Translations under genes and position numbers: made by a program
Notes under the pieces: generated by a model
The model's database searches: none
Told to the model about the DNA's origin: nothing
What the model saw: only the letters and a program-made list of their open reading frames with translations
Shown: piece by piece, positions 16,336 to 26,800 of the stretch
Layout: each line of letters opens with the position of its first letter
How positions within the stretch are numbered: position 1 is the stretch's first letter
Source of the DNA: DASWTL01 sp036402155
GTDB taxonomy: Bacteria > Bacteroidota > Bacteroidia > Sphingobacteriales > Sphingobacteriaceae
Assembly: GCA_036402155.1 (NCBI GenBank)
Contig: DASWTL010000221.1
Coordinates: forward strand, 1 to 64,000
Direction: 5' to 3'
Length of the DNA: 64,000 bases

Positions 16336-17205
16336 TTATGGCAAATGCTCCTCAAAAATCGAAAGCAGTTCCTCAATTTCAGCTGCTTTTTCTATAGAGC
16401 CAGCTTTCTCATAAGCTGATATCAGGTTTCGTAAAACCCGTTTAATAATATCTGTATTAGAACATGGTTCATAGAACCGTGCATCGGGGTCGATCTTCAA
16501 TTGCTTCAGAAAAGTATCTACATCATGTTTCCCAAAAATGAACCCTTTATTAAAAGCATTAATATAAAATAATACGTCATTATTTATCACCGACTCGCGC
16601 TCTTCATCCAGATACGCCAATATAAAATGTTGCGGAAGATTTACCCCATAAATAGGTATATCCAGTTTTTGGGCGATAATAGAATAAATGGATGCCAGTA
16701 AGATCTGATTTCCTTTTTTTGATTCAAGGACCTGTCCTATATAAGAATTTTGAGGATCCTGATGATTGGTTGTGTTTCCCGAAAACCGGTAATTGGTATA
16801 AAGAACGTGGTTAATCAGTTTTACTTTTTCTACAGCACTCATATCATATATTAGCTGTAGCCAGATGTCGCGCTTGATCATTTCTATCTCATTGATGATC
16901 TTCTGCTCATCAAGGTCCGGGTACTGATATTTATTAATGGTTATAAGGCCCTGTAGCAGATCAAAGGCTCCGCCCATATACCATAATTCAAGTTCACGCT
17001 TAACATTATAAAACTGGATTTTATGTACCAGGTTTTCAATACGCTCCTGAAGAAGAGCGTCAAATGATTTTTCCCAGGCATTTTCAAGATAGTCTATAAC
17101 CTCATTTCCATAAGTTAACAGCTTTTCTTCTACATGCCTGTAAACCTCTTCATCACGGTCATCAAGTAACCGGATCAGCGCATCTATTTCTTTATTATTA
17201 GTCAT
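16336..17205 (-). CDS. SirB1-family transglutaminase-like protein
   Basis: 289 residues. The N-terminal half is helical and charged. The C-terminal half carries the SirB1/transglutaminase-like core: IGQVLESKKGNQILLASIYS, then LDIPIYGVNLPQHFIL. The position where catalytic transglutaminases have Cys appears not to be Cys, as in the rest of the SirB1 group, so an enzymatic role is doubtful. Probably cytosolic, function unknown. Single gene, convergent with prfB. Confidence 0.75.
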   Translation of the reverse strand: MTNNKEIDALIRLLDDRDEEVYRHVEEKLLTYGNEVIDYLENAWEKSFDALLQERIENLVHKIQFYNVKRELELWYMGGAFDLLQGLITINKYQYPDLDEQKIINEIEMIKRDIWLQLIYDMSAVEKVKLINHVLYTNYRFSGNTTNHQDPQNSYIGQVLESKKGNQILLASIYSIIAQKLDIPIYGVNLPQHFILAYLDEERESVINNDVLFYINAFNKGFIFGKHDVDTFLKQLKIDPDARFYEPCSNTDIIKRVLRNLISAYEKAGSIEKAAEIEELLSIFEEHLP

Positions 17206-17342
17206 GCTAATACTAATTTAATTATTCTTCAGGTAAAATCCTTTCTCTACTTTTGGAGCCATACAAGGATACTACTTACGGATAACGATAAACAGGGTAA
17301 GGATAGTTTTATATACAATTAATTACAAACATATTCCATAGA

Positions 17343-18128
17343 ATGTTCAATATTCAATTAATTAACGGATATATTAAACACAGATTTCAGGCGAAAAGCC
17401 GTCATGGAGTGCATTCTCCCTTTGTTTATAAGCTCGTTGACGAAGTTATTTATGATTTTCACAATAAGGCCGGGTATGATAAAATCGAGCGCCTTAGGTC
17501 GGATCTGATTAAAGATGAGCGTTTTATAACCATTACTGACCTTGGTGCAGGATCACATGTAAATAATAATAAACAAAAGCAGGTTAAGCAACTTGCAAAA
17601 AATGCTTTAAAGCCGGCAAGGCTTGCGCAATTAATATACAGACTGGCACAAAGATTTTCACCCGAAACAATTATTGAGTTAGGAACCTGCCTGGGTTTAA
17701 CTACCTCCTATCTTGCTTCTGCTGCACCGCTGGCAAAAGTTATCAGTGTAGAAGGGTGTCCTGAAACCGCTGGGATCGCGAGAGAAAATTTAGCGAAACT
17801 GAATATCTCAAATGTGGAGCTTAAAGTGGGGAATTTTGATTATTTATTTCCTGAAATCCTAAATAAGACACAGAAGATCGATTTCCTTTTTATTGATGGT
17901 AATCACAGGAAGGATGCAACCCTGGCGTATTTTGATCAAGCACTACCTAAAGTGCATGAAGGATCAGTTATGATTTTTGATGATATCTACTGGAGCAAAG
18001 GCATGCAGGAAGCCTGGGAGCAGATTAAGAAGCATCCACAAGTTACATTAACTATTGATCTTTTCTGGATCGGCCTGGTCTTCTTCCGGAAAGGACAGGA
18101 AAAAGAGCATTTTAAGATAAAGTTTTGA
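17343..18128 (+). CDS. Class I SAM-dependent methyltransferase (O-methyltransferase-like)
   Basis: 261 residues. The SAM-binding motif I is IIELGTCLGLTTSYLA, with an acidic ribose-binding residue in ISVEGCP and a later DFLFIDGNHRKDAT segment like that of Methyltransf_24/O-methyltransferases, followed by IFDDIYW. The N-terminal HGVHSPFVYKLVDEV is a conserved family lead. Substrate unknown. Faces the response regulator gene, with stop codons 7 bases apart. Confidence 0.82.
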   Translation: MFNIQLINGYIKHRFQAKSRHGVHSPFVYKLVDEVIYDFHNKAGYDKIERLRSDLIKDERFITITDLGAGSHVNNNKQKQVKQLAKNALKPARLAQLIYRLAQRFSPETIIELGTCLGLTTSYLASAAPLAKVISVEGCPETAGIARENLAKLNISNVELKVGNFDYLFPEILNKTQKIDFLFIDGNHRKDATLAYFDQALPKVHEGSVMIFDDIYWSKGMQEAWEQIKKHPQVTLTIDLFWIGLVFFRKGQEKEHFKIKF

Positions 18129-18135
18129 GTGATGT

Positions 18136-18540
18136 TTAATAATTCATCAAATCGATCATCAGATTAAACGAATCCATTGAAGACGGGTTATTGATCTTAA
18201 AGGGTTTGATAATATATCCTGAAACTCCTAACCGGGTAGCTTCCTCTTTATCAGTGGTTGCTGAAGAGGTGGTTATCATAAAACATTTTATATTCTTCCA
18301 CTCATCCCTTTGGCGGATCACGCTTAATAGCTCAAGCCCGTCCATTTTAGGCATATTAATATCTATTAATATGAAGTCGGGTTTAGCATTTCCGGCCTCT
18401 TCCAGTTTTTCAACTGCCTCTTCACCGTTTGTAGCTATCTGCATATTATAAAGAATATTCATTTTATCTAATGTTCTTTTAATATCGATAATGTCCAGCT
18501 GATCATCTTCAACCAGTAATATTTGAATTATTTTCTTCAT
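18136..18540 (-). CDS. Single-domain response regulator
   Basis: 134 residues consisting of one CheY-like receiver domain, with acidic pocket residues Asp12/Asp13, phospho-acceptor Asp60 (LIDINMPKMDG), Thr in MITTSSA and Lys in YIIKPF. There is no output domain, so it likely acts by protein interaction in a phosphorelay. The start at 18540 (MKKIIQILLVEDD) is clearly preferred over a longer frame to 18600. It overlaps the end of the upstream kinase gene by 32 bases, indicating cotranscription and likely coupling. Confidence 0.88.
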   Translation of the reverse strand: MKKIIQILLVEDDQLDIIDIKRTLDKMNILYNMQIATNGEEAVEKLEEAGNAKPDFILIDINMPKMDGLELLSVIRQRDEWKNIKCFMITTSSATTDKEEATRLGVSGYIIKPFKINNPSSMDSFNLMIDLMNY

Positions 18541-20020
18541 TGTGGTTAGATTTTGCCCATGTAAACGAAAAAACCGAGCCCTGACCAGGCTTCGACGCAA
18601 TATTAATTTTTTCTTTTCTTGAACTAAGAATTTTTTTTACAATAGCCAGGCCTACACCTGTGCTTTCGAAAGTATCTCTTTCCTTTAATGTTTGAAAGAT
18701 CTGAAAGATCTTTTCCTGGTGATTAGCTTTAATGCCGGGACCATTATCTTCAACAAAGAATTCAATATAATGAGCGTGATTCTTATGATAGATTCTTATT
18801 TCTCCGTTTGGCTTATTGTGATGCTTACTTGCATTACTAATCAGATTGGAGAAAATGATTAGCAATGGAAGCTTTTCAGTATGAATAACGGGTAATTTTT
18901 TTTGTACATCCACTTTTAATCCTGGTTTTAAGTCAATACTGCCTAAAATTTCATTGATTAAAAGTTTAATATCAACATCTTCAATTACATGTACTTCTTT
19001 ATCTATACGGGCATAGGATAAGATACCTTCGATCATGTTCTCTCCCCGTGATATCCTCCCCTTCATCATTTGAAGGTACTCTTTAACTTTATCAGGCAAT
19101 TCATGTGAATGATCCTCTTCTATCCATGAAATAACATTGTCTATGCCCCTGAGCGGGGCTTTTAAATCATGTGAAACGATGTGTGCAAACTGGTCAAGTT
19201 CTTCGTTCTTAGTGTTTAAAAGTGCAATGTTTTCAGAAAGAATCCGGGCCATGTTGTTAAGTGATCTGGCAAGTTTACCTAGTTCGTCATTCCCGGGGTC
19301 AGACATATTTACCTTATAGTTGCCGGCCGCAATGCTATTGGCCATATTAACCATCTTTAATATCCTGCTGGAAATACCATAAGCCAGGAAACCGGCTATT
19401 AAAAATCCGCAAATTATGGATAAGCTATTTAGATATAAAGAGATGTTCCTTGTCCGTTTAACCGATTCATCTAAAATCACCCGCCTTGCTTCCCGGCTTT
19501 CATATTCATAGTTACTGAACCCTTTGAACTTTTGGTTCAATATTCTATTGATGTTTCGTTCTTCACCAGCAGTTAACATATTGCTATATAGTGTATTAAA
19601 TGCTTTCTGATTTTTTTTTGATGTAGTTGCTTCTACTTTGGCCGGGCGTAAAGGCAAGGCGAACTCATTAATCCACCGGTTATTTAACTGTTTAATGGTA
19701 TCCAAACGGCTGTACTGTATAGACCCGCGTGGGATAAGTCTGACAAGATCCTTCAATATAGCTTCATTCTCTAATGCTGCCGTATCGTACGAAGCAATAA
19801 AATAATGTTCTCCGGTAAGCAGATACCCTCTCAACCCGCTCACCATATTTATAATATTACGCTGAAACCTGCTGCTATGCCTGATTATCTCGGACGAGCG
19901 TGAGAAATATTCTGCATTTTCTTTTACTTCTTCCGATTGTTTATAATTTATATAGGTAGTGAAAGAAAAAAGAATCAGGATAAAAAAGAAGCCCAGAAAA
20001 ATAATATGAGAGATTTTCAT
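18509..20020 (-). CDS. Membrane sensor histidine kinase with CHASE3 domain
   Basis: 503 residues. TM1 is at about residues 5-24, followed by an extracytoplasmic CHASE3-type helical sensor (LRGYLLTGEHYFI). TM2 (about 196-217) leads into a HAMP segment. HisKA has IVSHDLKAPLRGID with His284, and the HATPase_c domain has N-box NLISNASKHH, FVEDNGPGI, GVGLAIVKKIL and the C-terminal GSVFSF. It resembles phytochrome/bacteriophytochrome-type kinases that pair with small CheY-like regulators, and such a regulator is encoded immediately downstream. The signal is unknown. Confidence 0.9.
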   Translation of the reverse strand: MKISHIIFLGFFFILILFSFTTYINYKQSEEVKENAEYFSRSSEIIRHSSRFQRNIINMVSGLRGYLLTGEHYFIASYDTAALENEAILKDLVRLIPRGSIQYSRLDTIKQLNNRWINEFALPLRPAKVEATTSKKNQKAFNTLYSNMLTAGEERNINRILNQKFKGFSNYEYESREARRVILDESVKRTRNISLYLNSLSIICGFLIAGFLAYGISSRILKMVNMANSIAAGNYKVNMSDPGNDELGKLARSLNNMARILSENIALLNTKNEELDQFAHIVSHDLKAPLRGIDNVISWIEEDHSHELPDKVKEYLQMMKGRISRGENMIEGILSYARIDKEVHVIEDVDIKLLINEILGSIDLKPGLKVDVQKKLPVIHTEKLPLLIIFSNLISNASKHHNKPNGEIRIYHKNHAHYIEFFVEDNGPGIKANHQEKIFQIFQTLKERDTFESTGVGLAIVKKILSSRKEKINIASKPGQGSVFSFTWAKSNHNEENNSNITG

Positions 20021-20068
20021 GTAATACCTGTTTAATATGATGGCATCTTATAATTAATGCGCCTGATG

Positions 20069-21208
20069 TTAAAATGCCTCAGCCAGGCTTAAATAGAACC
20101 CACTTTGTCTTTCTTCACCTGGTCTTTTTTCGCCTATGGCATAGTCGGCACGTATGCTTAAGCCCCTGTCAATATCATAAAAATATCGCAGTCCCGCACC
20201 AATGGCTGGCTTTACATTCTTTAAGCTTAAATTCCGGTTGCCATATACTGTTCCGCCTGCTAAAAACGCGGTCGCCCCAAACCGCGGGATGAAACGGTAT
20301 CTCAATTCACCCTGCAATGCCATTAAATTTTGATCGCGGTAACGGCCGGTATAATATCCACGCATAATCATATCATTTCCCAGTTGCGGTAACAGGTAAA
20401 AGGGGGCACGTGTCCCCTGCATGGTTTGGTATGCTCCATTAATCCCTATTACGGTTTTAGTATTTAGTGAACTGAAATGCCTGATATCAATTTTTGTTTG
20501 ACTTCCTTCAAAATTATCATCCCCAAATAAAGCCGGGGCATATGAATAATTGATTTTTATGTAGAAGCCATTTGTAGTATATGTGTTTGAATTTCGGTTA
20601 TCTATGATCTGGGAAACTCCTGCAAATAATACCTGTCCGCCATCGGCATCAAAAGCGACTTCTGGATAGGGGCCTCCTTCCTGGCTGTCGGCAAATTGAT
20701 AATTTTCATAGCTAAGCGTCACTCCTGTAAATGATCTGCCAAATCTTTTTTCGGCTTCTGCTTTTATTCTGAAAAGTTTCTGGTCCACAAGCTCCTTATT
20801 GGCTTCCAATGTTTTACTGCCAATACCGTAAAAGTTAACCGGAAAGTCCCGGTATCGCACTTCGCCGGTATAATGATACCGGTTCTCAGGGGCCCAAACA
20901 TCTGATTTTATATAAAAGCTGGATTGTTTTTGAGTAGTGAAAGTAGCCAGGGCAGAAATAGTTGAACTTCTTGTAAGGGTGTCGGATTTATCGGTGTAAA
21001 ATGCATACATAGGCAGGAGCCCAAATTCAAATCCTGTTTCCTGTGAGTATGCCACAACGGGCAACGGTAAAAAGCTACCGGAGCGGGTGGTATCTTTCTT
21101 ATTAGATAAAAACCTGTCGATCAATTTCTTTTGTGCAAAACCATAAGTGCTGATAAATAAAACAAAACCTGTAAATATTAATTTTTTAAGGGAATACAAC
21201 TTTATCAT
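20069..21208 (-). CDS. BamA/TamA-type outer membrane beta-barrel protein
   Basis: About 379 residues from ATG 21208 (MIKLYSLKKLIFTGFVLF...YGFAQ, a signal peptide); a GTG at 21229 would add seven residues. The mature part is alternating beta-strand sequence with a D15/Omp85-like C-terminal half (GGTVYGNRNL, PAIGAGLRYF, LSIRADYAIGE). Length indicates a barrel without POTRA repeats, as in many Bacteroidetes surface-antigen-D15 proteins. Function in outer-membrane transport is inferred. The gene lies 48 bases upstream of the histidine kinase on the same strand. Confidence 0.78.
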   Translation of the reverse strand: MIKLYSLKKLIFTGFVLFISTYGFAQKKLIDRFLSNKKDTTRSGSFLPLPVVAYSQETGFEFGLLPMYAFYTDKSDTLTRSSTISALATFTTQKQSSFYIKSDVWAPENRYHYTGEVRYRDFPVNFYGIGSKTLEANKELVDQKLFRIKAEAEKRFGRSFTGVTLSYENYQFADSQEGGPYPEVAFDADGGQVLFAGVSQIIDNRNSNTYTTNGFYIKINYSYAPALFGDDNFEGSQTKIDIRHFSSLNTKTVIGINGAYQTMQGTRAPFYLLPQLGNDMIMRGYYTGRYRDQNLMALQGELRYRFIPRFGATAFLAGGTVYGNRNLSLKNVKPAIGAGLRYFYDIDRGLSIRADYAIGEKRPGEERQSGFYLSLAEAF

Positions 21209-21268
21209 AACGCTAAGATAATATTTCACTGCTTAACCGGAAATTGATCAATATCCCGTTGAAACTAA

Positions 21269-21298
21269 TTGCTAAAAGAATCAGAATATCTATTTTTG
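21269..21298 (+). promoter_or_regulatory. Promoter of the deoxyhypusine-synthase-like gene
   Basis: TTG (21269-21271), 19-base spacer, TATTTTTG (21291-21298): both elements and spacing fit the Bacteroidetes promoter consensus. The predicted start gives a leader of roughly 15 bases to the ATG at 21317. Confidence 0.65.
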
Positions 21299-21316
21299 CC
21301 GTCTAAAATTTAAATT

Positions 21317-22297
21317 ATGGAAAAGCATCGGGGTCCAATTTCTCAATTTATCGAACATAATTACCGCCATTTTAATGCTGCGGCTTTAGTAGATGCTGCC
21401 AAAGAGTACGAAACCCACCTGCTTGAAGGGGGTAAAATGATGATCACCTTAGCCGGTGCGATGAGCACCGCAGAGCTTGGAATTTCCCTGGCAGAAATGA
21501 TTCGTCAGGATAAGGTTGCTATTATTTCGTGTACAGGTGCTAATCTGGAAGAGGATGTTATGAATCTGGTGGCGCACTCACATTATAAGCGCGTACCTAA
21601 TTATCGGGATCTTAGTCCACAGGAAGAATGGGATCTGCTGGAAAATGGTTTTAACCGTGTTACCGACACCTGTATCCCTGAAGAAGAGGCTTTTCGTCGT
21701 ATTCAACGTCACATTCATAAAATTTGGAAGGATGCTGAAGAAAAAGGTGAACGCTACTTTCCTCATGAATATATGTATAAGCTGCTGCTTAGTGGAGTTA
21801 TGAAGGAAAATTATGAGATCCCTTTAGAAAATAGCTGGATGATTGCAGCTGCTGAAAAGAATCTTCCGATCATTGTTCCCGGATGGGAAGACTCTACGAT
21901 GGGTAATATTTTTGCGTCTTACGTTATCAAGGGGGAATTAAAGGCATCTACCATGAAAAGCGGGATTGAATATATGGCTTATTTATCCGGGTGGTATCAG
22001 GAGAATAGTGGTGGAAAAGGCGTTGGTTTTTTCCAGATAGGCGGTGGTATAGCCGGGGATTTCCCGATCTGCGTTGTTCCTATGCTTTACCAGGATCTGG
22101 AGATGCATGAGATTCCTTTCTGGAGCTATTTTTGCCAGATCTCTGACTCGACAACTTCATATGGTTCTTATTCTGGTGCAGTGCCTAATGAAAAGATAAC
22201 CTGGGGAAAATTAGATATACATACACCTAAATTTATTATTGAGTCTGATGCAACTATTGTTGCCCCGCTAATATTTGCGTGGATACTGAATCAGTAA
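21317..22297 (+). CDS. Deoxyhypusine-synthase-like protein lacking the catalytic lysine
   Basis: 326 residues matching the deoxyhypusine synthase fold through most of its length: LAGAMSTAELG, IISCTGANLEEDVMNLVAH, PIIVPGWEDSTMGN and a C-terminal ITWGKL...DATIVAPL. In true DHS the glycine-rich GGGVVKHH carries the lysine that forms the enzyme-substrate intermediate; here the segment reads GGGIAGDF, with no lysine. Bacteria also lack eIF5A, the DHS substrate. It may act on polyamines in another way or on an unknown substrate. Single gene with its own promoter. Confidence 0.85.
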   Translation: MEKHRGPISQFIEHNYRHFNAAALVDAAKEYETHLLEGGKMMITLAGAMSTAELGISLAEMIRQDKVAIISCTGANLEEDVMNLVAHSHYKRVPNYRDLSPQEEWDLLENGFNRVTDTCIPEEEAFRRIQRHIHKIWKDAEEKGERYFPHEYMYKLLLSGVMKENYEIPLENSWMIAAAEKNLPIIVPGWEDSTMGNIFASYVIKGELKASTMKSGIEYMAYLSGWYQENSGGKGVGFFQIGGGIAGDFPICVVPMLYQDLEMHEIPFWSYFCQISDSTTSYGSYSGAVPNEKITWGKLDIHTPKFIIESDATIVAPLIFAWILNQ

Positions 22298-22413
22298 CCC
22301 GATGAAAATTAATGCAGTGCTGACTGGTTTATAATAGCTTTTTCTAATTATTTAGAATCATTATAAATTATTAATACAAGTCATTTAAATGTCAGCGTTA
22401 TTTGAATAAGTTA

Positions 22414-22421
22414 TACTTTTG
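22414..22421 (+). promoter_or_regulatory. -7 promoter box for the alternative complex III operon
   Basis: TACTTTTG fits TAnnTTTG exactly, 78 bases before actA, implying a leader of about 70 bases. No -33 TTG at proper spacing is seen. Confidence 0.5.
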
Positions 22422-22499
22422 TGACCTGAAAAATGTTGGTAACTACTCACCTTCAAATTTCATTAAATTACTTTCAAATTTTAGCATAAAATACTGAAT

Positions 22500-23783
22500 A
22501 TGAGAAGCATCTCATTGTTTTTTAGAAGTGTTGCACAAGCTTTACTGTTAATTTCTTCTCTAATCTTTGTAGGCATTACTGCTGCACAGGCACAGGATGC
22601 TGCTGCTGGTGCCGCTATCTTCAAGCAAAAATGTACCGCATGTCACAAGCTGGATCGTAAATCTATTGGTCCTGCATTAAGCGGAATAACGGAGCGTCGT
22701 GATGAGGCATGGCTTGTAAGCTGGATAAAGAATTCGCAGTCTATGGTTGCTGCCGGTGATCCAGAAGCGGTTAAGATATTTAACGAGTACAATAAGATTG
22801 CAATGCCTGGTTTCCCTGAACTGGCGGAAACTGATATTAAGAATATCCTTGCTTATATTAAGGAAGGTGATAAACCTAAGGCAGATGCTGCTGCAGGTGC
22901 TCCGGGCGCGACAACAGCAACGGCTGCCGGTGAGGGTGAAGTGAGTAACTTCATGATCATTGGATTAATTGCTGTTGTAATTATTGCTTTTATTGTGATT
23001 GTTGTTCTTAACCGGGTAATTCATGCTCTGGAACGTATTATTTTACAAAAGCAGGGTGTAGTTGTAGAGGAAGAAGAAGAGCGTAAAGGGTCAAGCACTG
23101 TTGATAACCTAAAAAGGCTTACCAAGAATAAAAAGTTTGTATTCTTTGTGGTTTTACTGGTTGTTATTTTTCTGGGATCATGGGCATGGAATGTAGCCTG
23201 GAATACAGGTGTCCATACCGGATATCAGCCCGTACAGCCTATTAAATTCTCACATCAGCTGCATGCCGGAACAAACCAGATCAATTGCCAATACTGTCAT
23301 ACTGGCGCTTCTAAATCTAAAAATGCATCCATTCCATCTGCGAACGTGTGTATGAATTGCCATAATTATGTTCAGGCCACCGATAAGTATAATGGTGAGA
23401 TCTCTCCTGAAATTATGAAGATCTACAAGGCGCTTGACTACAATCCTGATACAAGGGTATATGGTCCGAACCAGAAGCCTATTGAGTGGATACGTATACA
23501 TAATCTTCCTGATTTAGTATATTTCAATCACTCTCAGCACGTAAGTGTTGCGGGTATTGAATGTCAAAAATGTCATGGTCCTATCCAGACAATGGAAGAA
23601 GTGTACCAGTACTCACCATTAACAATGAAATGGTGTATCAATTGCCACCGCCAGACAGAAGTGAAACACCAGGATAATCCTTATTATGACAGACTGATCG
23701 CAGCGCATGATAAGCTTAAAAAAGGTGAAAAAGTTACGGCGGCTGTATTAGGCGGCCTGGAATGCGGCAAATGCCATTATTAA
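22500..23783 (+). CDS. actA: Alternative complex III multiheme cytochrome c subunit, fused to a monoheme cytochrome c
   Basis: 427 residues. A signal peptide (residues 1-31) is followed by a class I cytochrome c domain (heme site CTACH, Cys45-His49; distal Met likely in AMPGFPEL), an Ala-rich linker, a first TM (about 151-171), a second TM (about 215-233) and a pentaheme domain with CQYCH, CMNCH, CQKCH, CINCH and CGKCH. Six CXXCH sites in total. ActA passes electrons from quinol oxidation toward the terminal oxidase on the periplasmic side. First gene of actABCDEF-cox. Confidence 0.93.
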   Translation: MRSISLFFRSVAQALLLISSLIFVGITAAQAQDAAAGAAIFKQKCTACHKLDRKSIGPALSGITERRDEAWLVSWIKNSQSMVAAGDPEAVKIFNEYNKIAMPGFPELAETDIKNILAYIKEGDKPKADAAAGAPGATTATAAGEGEVSNFMIIGLIAVVIIAFIVIVVLNRVIHALERIILQKQGVVVEEEEERKGSSTVDNLKRLTKNKKFVFFVVLLVVIFLGSWAWNVAWNTGVHTGYQPVQPIKFSHQLHAGTNQINCQYCHTGASKSKNASIPSANVCMNCHNYVQATDKYNGEISPEIMKIYKALDYNPDTRVYGPNQKPIEWIRIHNLPDLVYFNHSQHVSVAGIECQKCHGPIQTMEEVYQYSPLTMKWCINCHRQTEVKHQDNPYYDRLIAAHDKLKKGEKVTAAVLGGLECGKCHY

Positions 23784-23818
23784 TCATATTGAACTTACTA
23801 TATAGTTATAAAGCTTAA

Positions 23819-26800
23819 ATGGAAAGCAACAAAAAATACTGGAAAGGTTTAGAAGAACTAAATAATACACCGGAATTTGTTGAGTCTAACAAACACGAAT
23901 TTTTGGATCCGCTTCCTATTGAGGAAGTATTAACCGAGGATAAATTAAATACCGTTACACCGCGCCGTGATTTTCTTAAAGCGCTTGGATTTGGAGTAGG
24001 TGCAGTAACCCTCGCAGCTTGTCAAACAACACCGGTTCATAAATCAATTCCATATCTGGTTAAACCTGAAGAAATAGTTCCGGGTATCCCAAACTATTAC
24101 ACATCAAGTTACCATGGTCAGAGTATATTAGTAAAAACAGTTGAGGGGCGGCCGATCAAGGTTGAAGGTAATCCTGCCGGCTTACTTGGCAATCACGGAA
24201 CCGATGCTCAGGCTCAGGCATCTGTACTTGATCTGTATGATTCATCGAAACTTAAAGGTCCGATGCTTGATGGCAAAGCCGCTGACTGGAACCAGGTTGA
24301 TACCTTTGTAAAAGGTGAGTTAAACAAAGTTCAGGCTTCAGGTAAAAAAATACGGATAGTATCTTCAACGATTAATAGTCCTTCTTCAAAAGCTGTTATT
24401 GAAGATTTTCGGTCTCAATACCCGAATGCTATACATATTAATGTTGATGCGGTTTCTTATTCAGGTATAATTAAGGCAAACGCAGACAGCTTTGGTAAAT
24501 CAGTGCTTCCGCGTTATCGTTTTGATCGTGCTGATGTTATTGTAAGTTTCGGTGCAGACTTTCTTGGAACGTGGATAACCGGTGAAGAATTTACCAAGCA
24601 ATATGTTTCAAACCGTAATGCTGCTTCGTTAAAGAATAAGAAAATGTCACGCCATATCCAGTTTGAAACAGGAATGAGCCTGACAGGAACAAACGCTGAC
24701 TCGAGAATTCCGGTTAAGCCTTCTGAAGAAGGTTTGGCTATTCTGGCGCTTTACAGCGCAATTACAGGAACTCCGGTAGGTGGTGTAAATGGTATCCCGG
24801 GTAACCCTGTTGCAGATAAGGCGGTTAAACTGGCTGCAAAGGAACTTGTAAGTGCGCGTGGCAAAGCATTAGTTGTATGCGGATCAAATGATAAATCTGT
24901 TCAAACTGTTGTTAATGCAATAAACAGCGCATTAGGAAGCTACGGGACTACCATTGATCTGGATAACCCATCTTATCAGTATGCCGGAAATGATAATGAC
25001 TTTTTTGAGTTTGTTAATGAAATGAACCGCGGCGAAGTTGGTGCAGTTTTCTTTTTAAACAGCAATCCGGCTTATGAATTTTTTAATAACAAACTATTTA
25101 GTAATAACCTGGCTAAAGTTCCATTAAGGGTTTCTTTTGCTGATCGTCCGGATGAGACGGCTTCGCTTTGTAATGTAATAGCACCAAATCATAACTATCT
25201 TGAATCATGGGGCGATGAAAATGCTTTTGAAGGTTATTACACTATCGTTCAGCCTACAATTAATCCGGTTAATAACACCCGTCAGGCTGAGGAAAGCTTA
25301 TTAATCTGGTCTGATAATCAGGTTAAGAGTTATTACGAATACGTTCGCAGAAACTGGGATACCAATATTGCTACCCGTGGCGGTAAAACATGGAAAGAGG
25401 TTCTTCAAACCGGTTTTGTATACGGCGGTGAAAAACCTGCTGGAAGCTACTCATCTGGTATATCAGTTGATGCTGTTGCACCTGCAATTATTAACCGCAG
25501 CAAATCACTTGCTAAAGAAGTAGAGCTTCATTTATATCAAACTGTTGCGTTACGCGACGGTAAAATGGCAAATAATGCCTACTTACAGGAGTTACCTGAT
25601 CCTGTTTCAAAAGTAACCTGGGATAATTATGCAGCTATTGCACCCAAATATGCCGAAAAGCTCGGAATCAGCGAATTTGACCTGATTGAGATTAAAGGTG
25701 CCAATGGATATTCAGTAGTTCTTCCGGCACTTCTTCAGCCTGGGCAGGCTCAGGGAACCGTTTCTATTGCGGTAGGTTATGGACGTACCAAAGCAGGTAA
25801 AGCCGGCGATGAAGTAGGAAAGAATGCATTTCCGTTTGTATCATTAACTAATGGAACACTGCAGTATACTTCTGCAGCTACTATCAGTAAGGCCGGCGGA
25901 AGACGTGAGCTTGCTCAAACACAAACTCATCACTCTTATGAAGGACGTAACGTAATTCGCGAGACATCTTTCAAAGAGTACTCAAAAGATGCTTTTTCTG
26001 GTAGTGGAAACCATGGAGAAAAGCATAAAACCTACGATCTGTGGAATAAATATGAGCAGCCAGGACACAGCTGGGTAATGGCTATCGATTTGAATGCTTG
26101 TACCGGTTGCGGAGCTTGTGTTGTTGCTTGTAATGTTGAAAATAATATTCCTGTAGTTGGTCGTGACGAGGTTCGCCGCCGTCGGGACATGCACTGGATA
26201 CGTATTGACCGTTATTACAGCTTTAATACGGAAGAAGGCGCAGTAACAGAGGAGAAAGAAATTGCTCACCTTGATAATATGGATAACGTTTCGGTTGTAC
26301 ACCAACCGATGCTTTGTCAGCATTGTGAACATGCTCCTTGTGAAACGGTTTGTCCGGTAATTGCAACAATGCACTCTAATGAAGGTCTGAACCATATGGC
26401 TTATAACCGTTGTATCGGTACCCGTTATTGTGCAAACAACTGTCCATATAAAGTGCGTCGTTTCAATTGGTTTAATTACTGGAATGATTCACGTTTCGAT
26501 AACTATTTAAATAACGAGTTTACTCAACTGGTGTTGAACCCTGATGTATCTACTCGCTCACGCGGGGTTATGGAAAAATGCAGCATGTGTATTCAGCGCA
26601 TTCAGGCAGGAAAACTTCAGGCTAAACTGGAAAAACGCCCGGTTAAAGATGGCGAAATCAAGGTTGCATGCCAGCAGGCGTGTACAGCTGGAGCTATTAT
26701 TTTCGGGGATGTAAATGATCCGAATTCAATGGTATCTAAAGCATTGAAAGATGAACGTACCTACTATGTACTTGAAGAAATAAATGTACAGCCAGGTATA

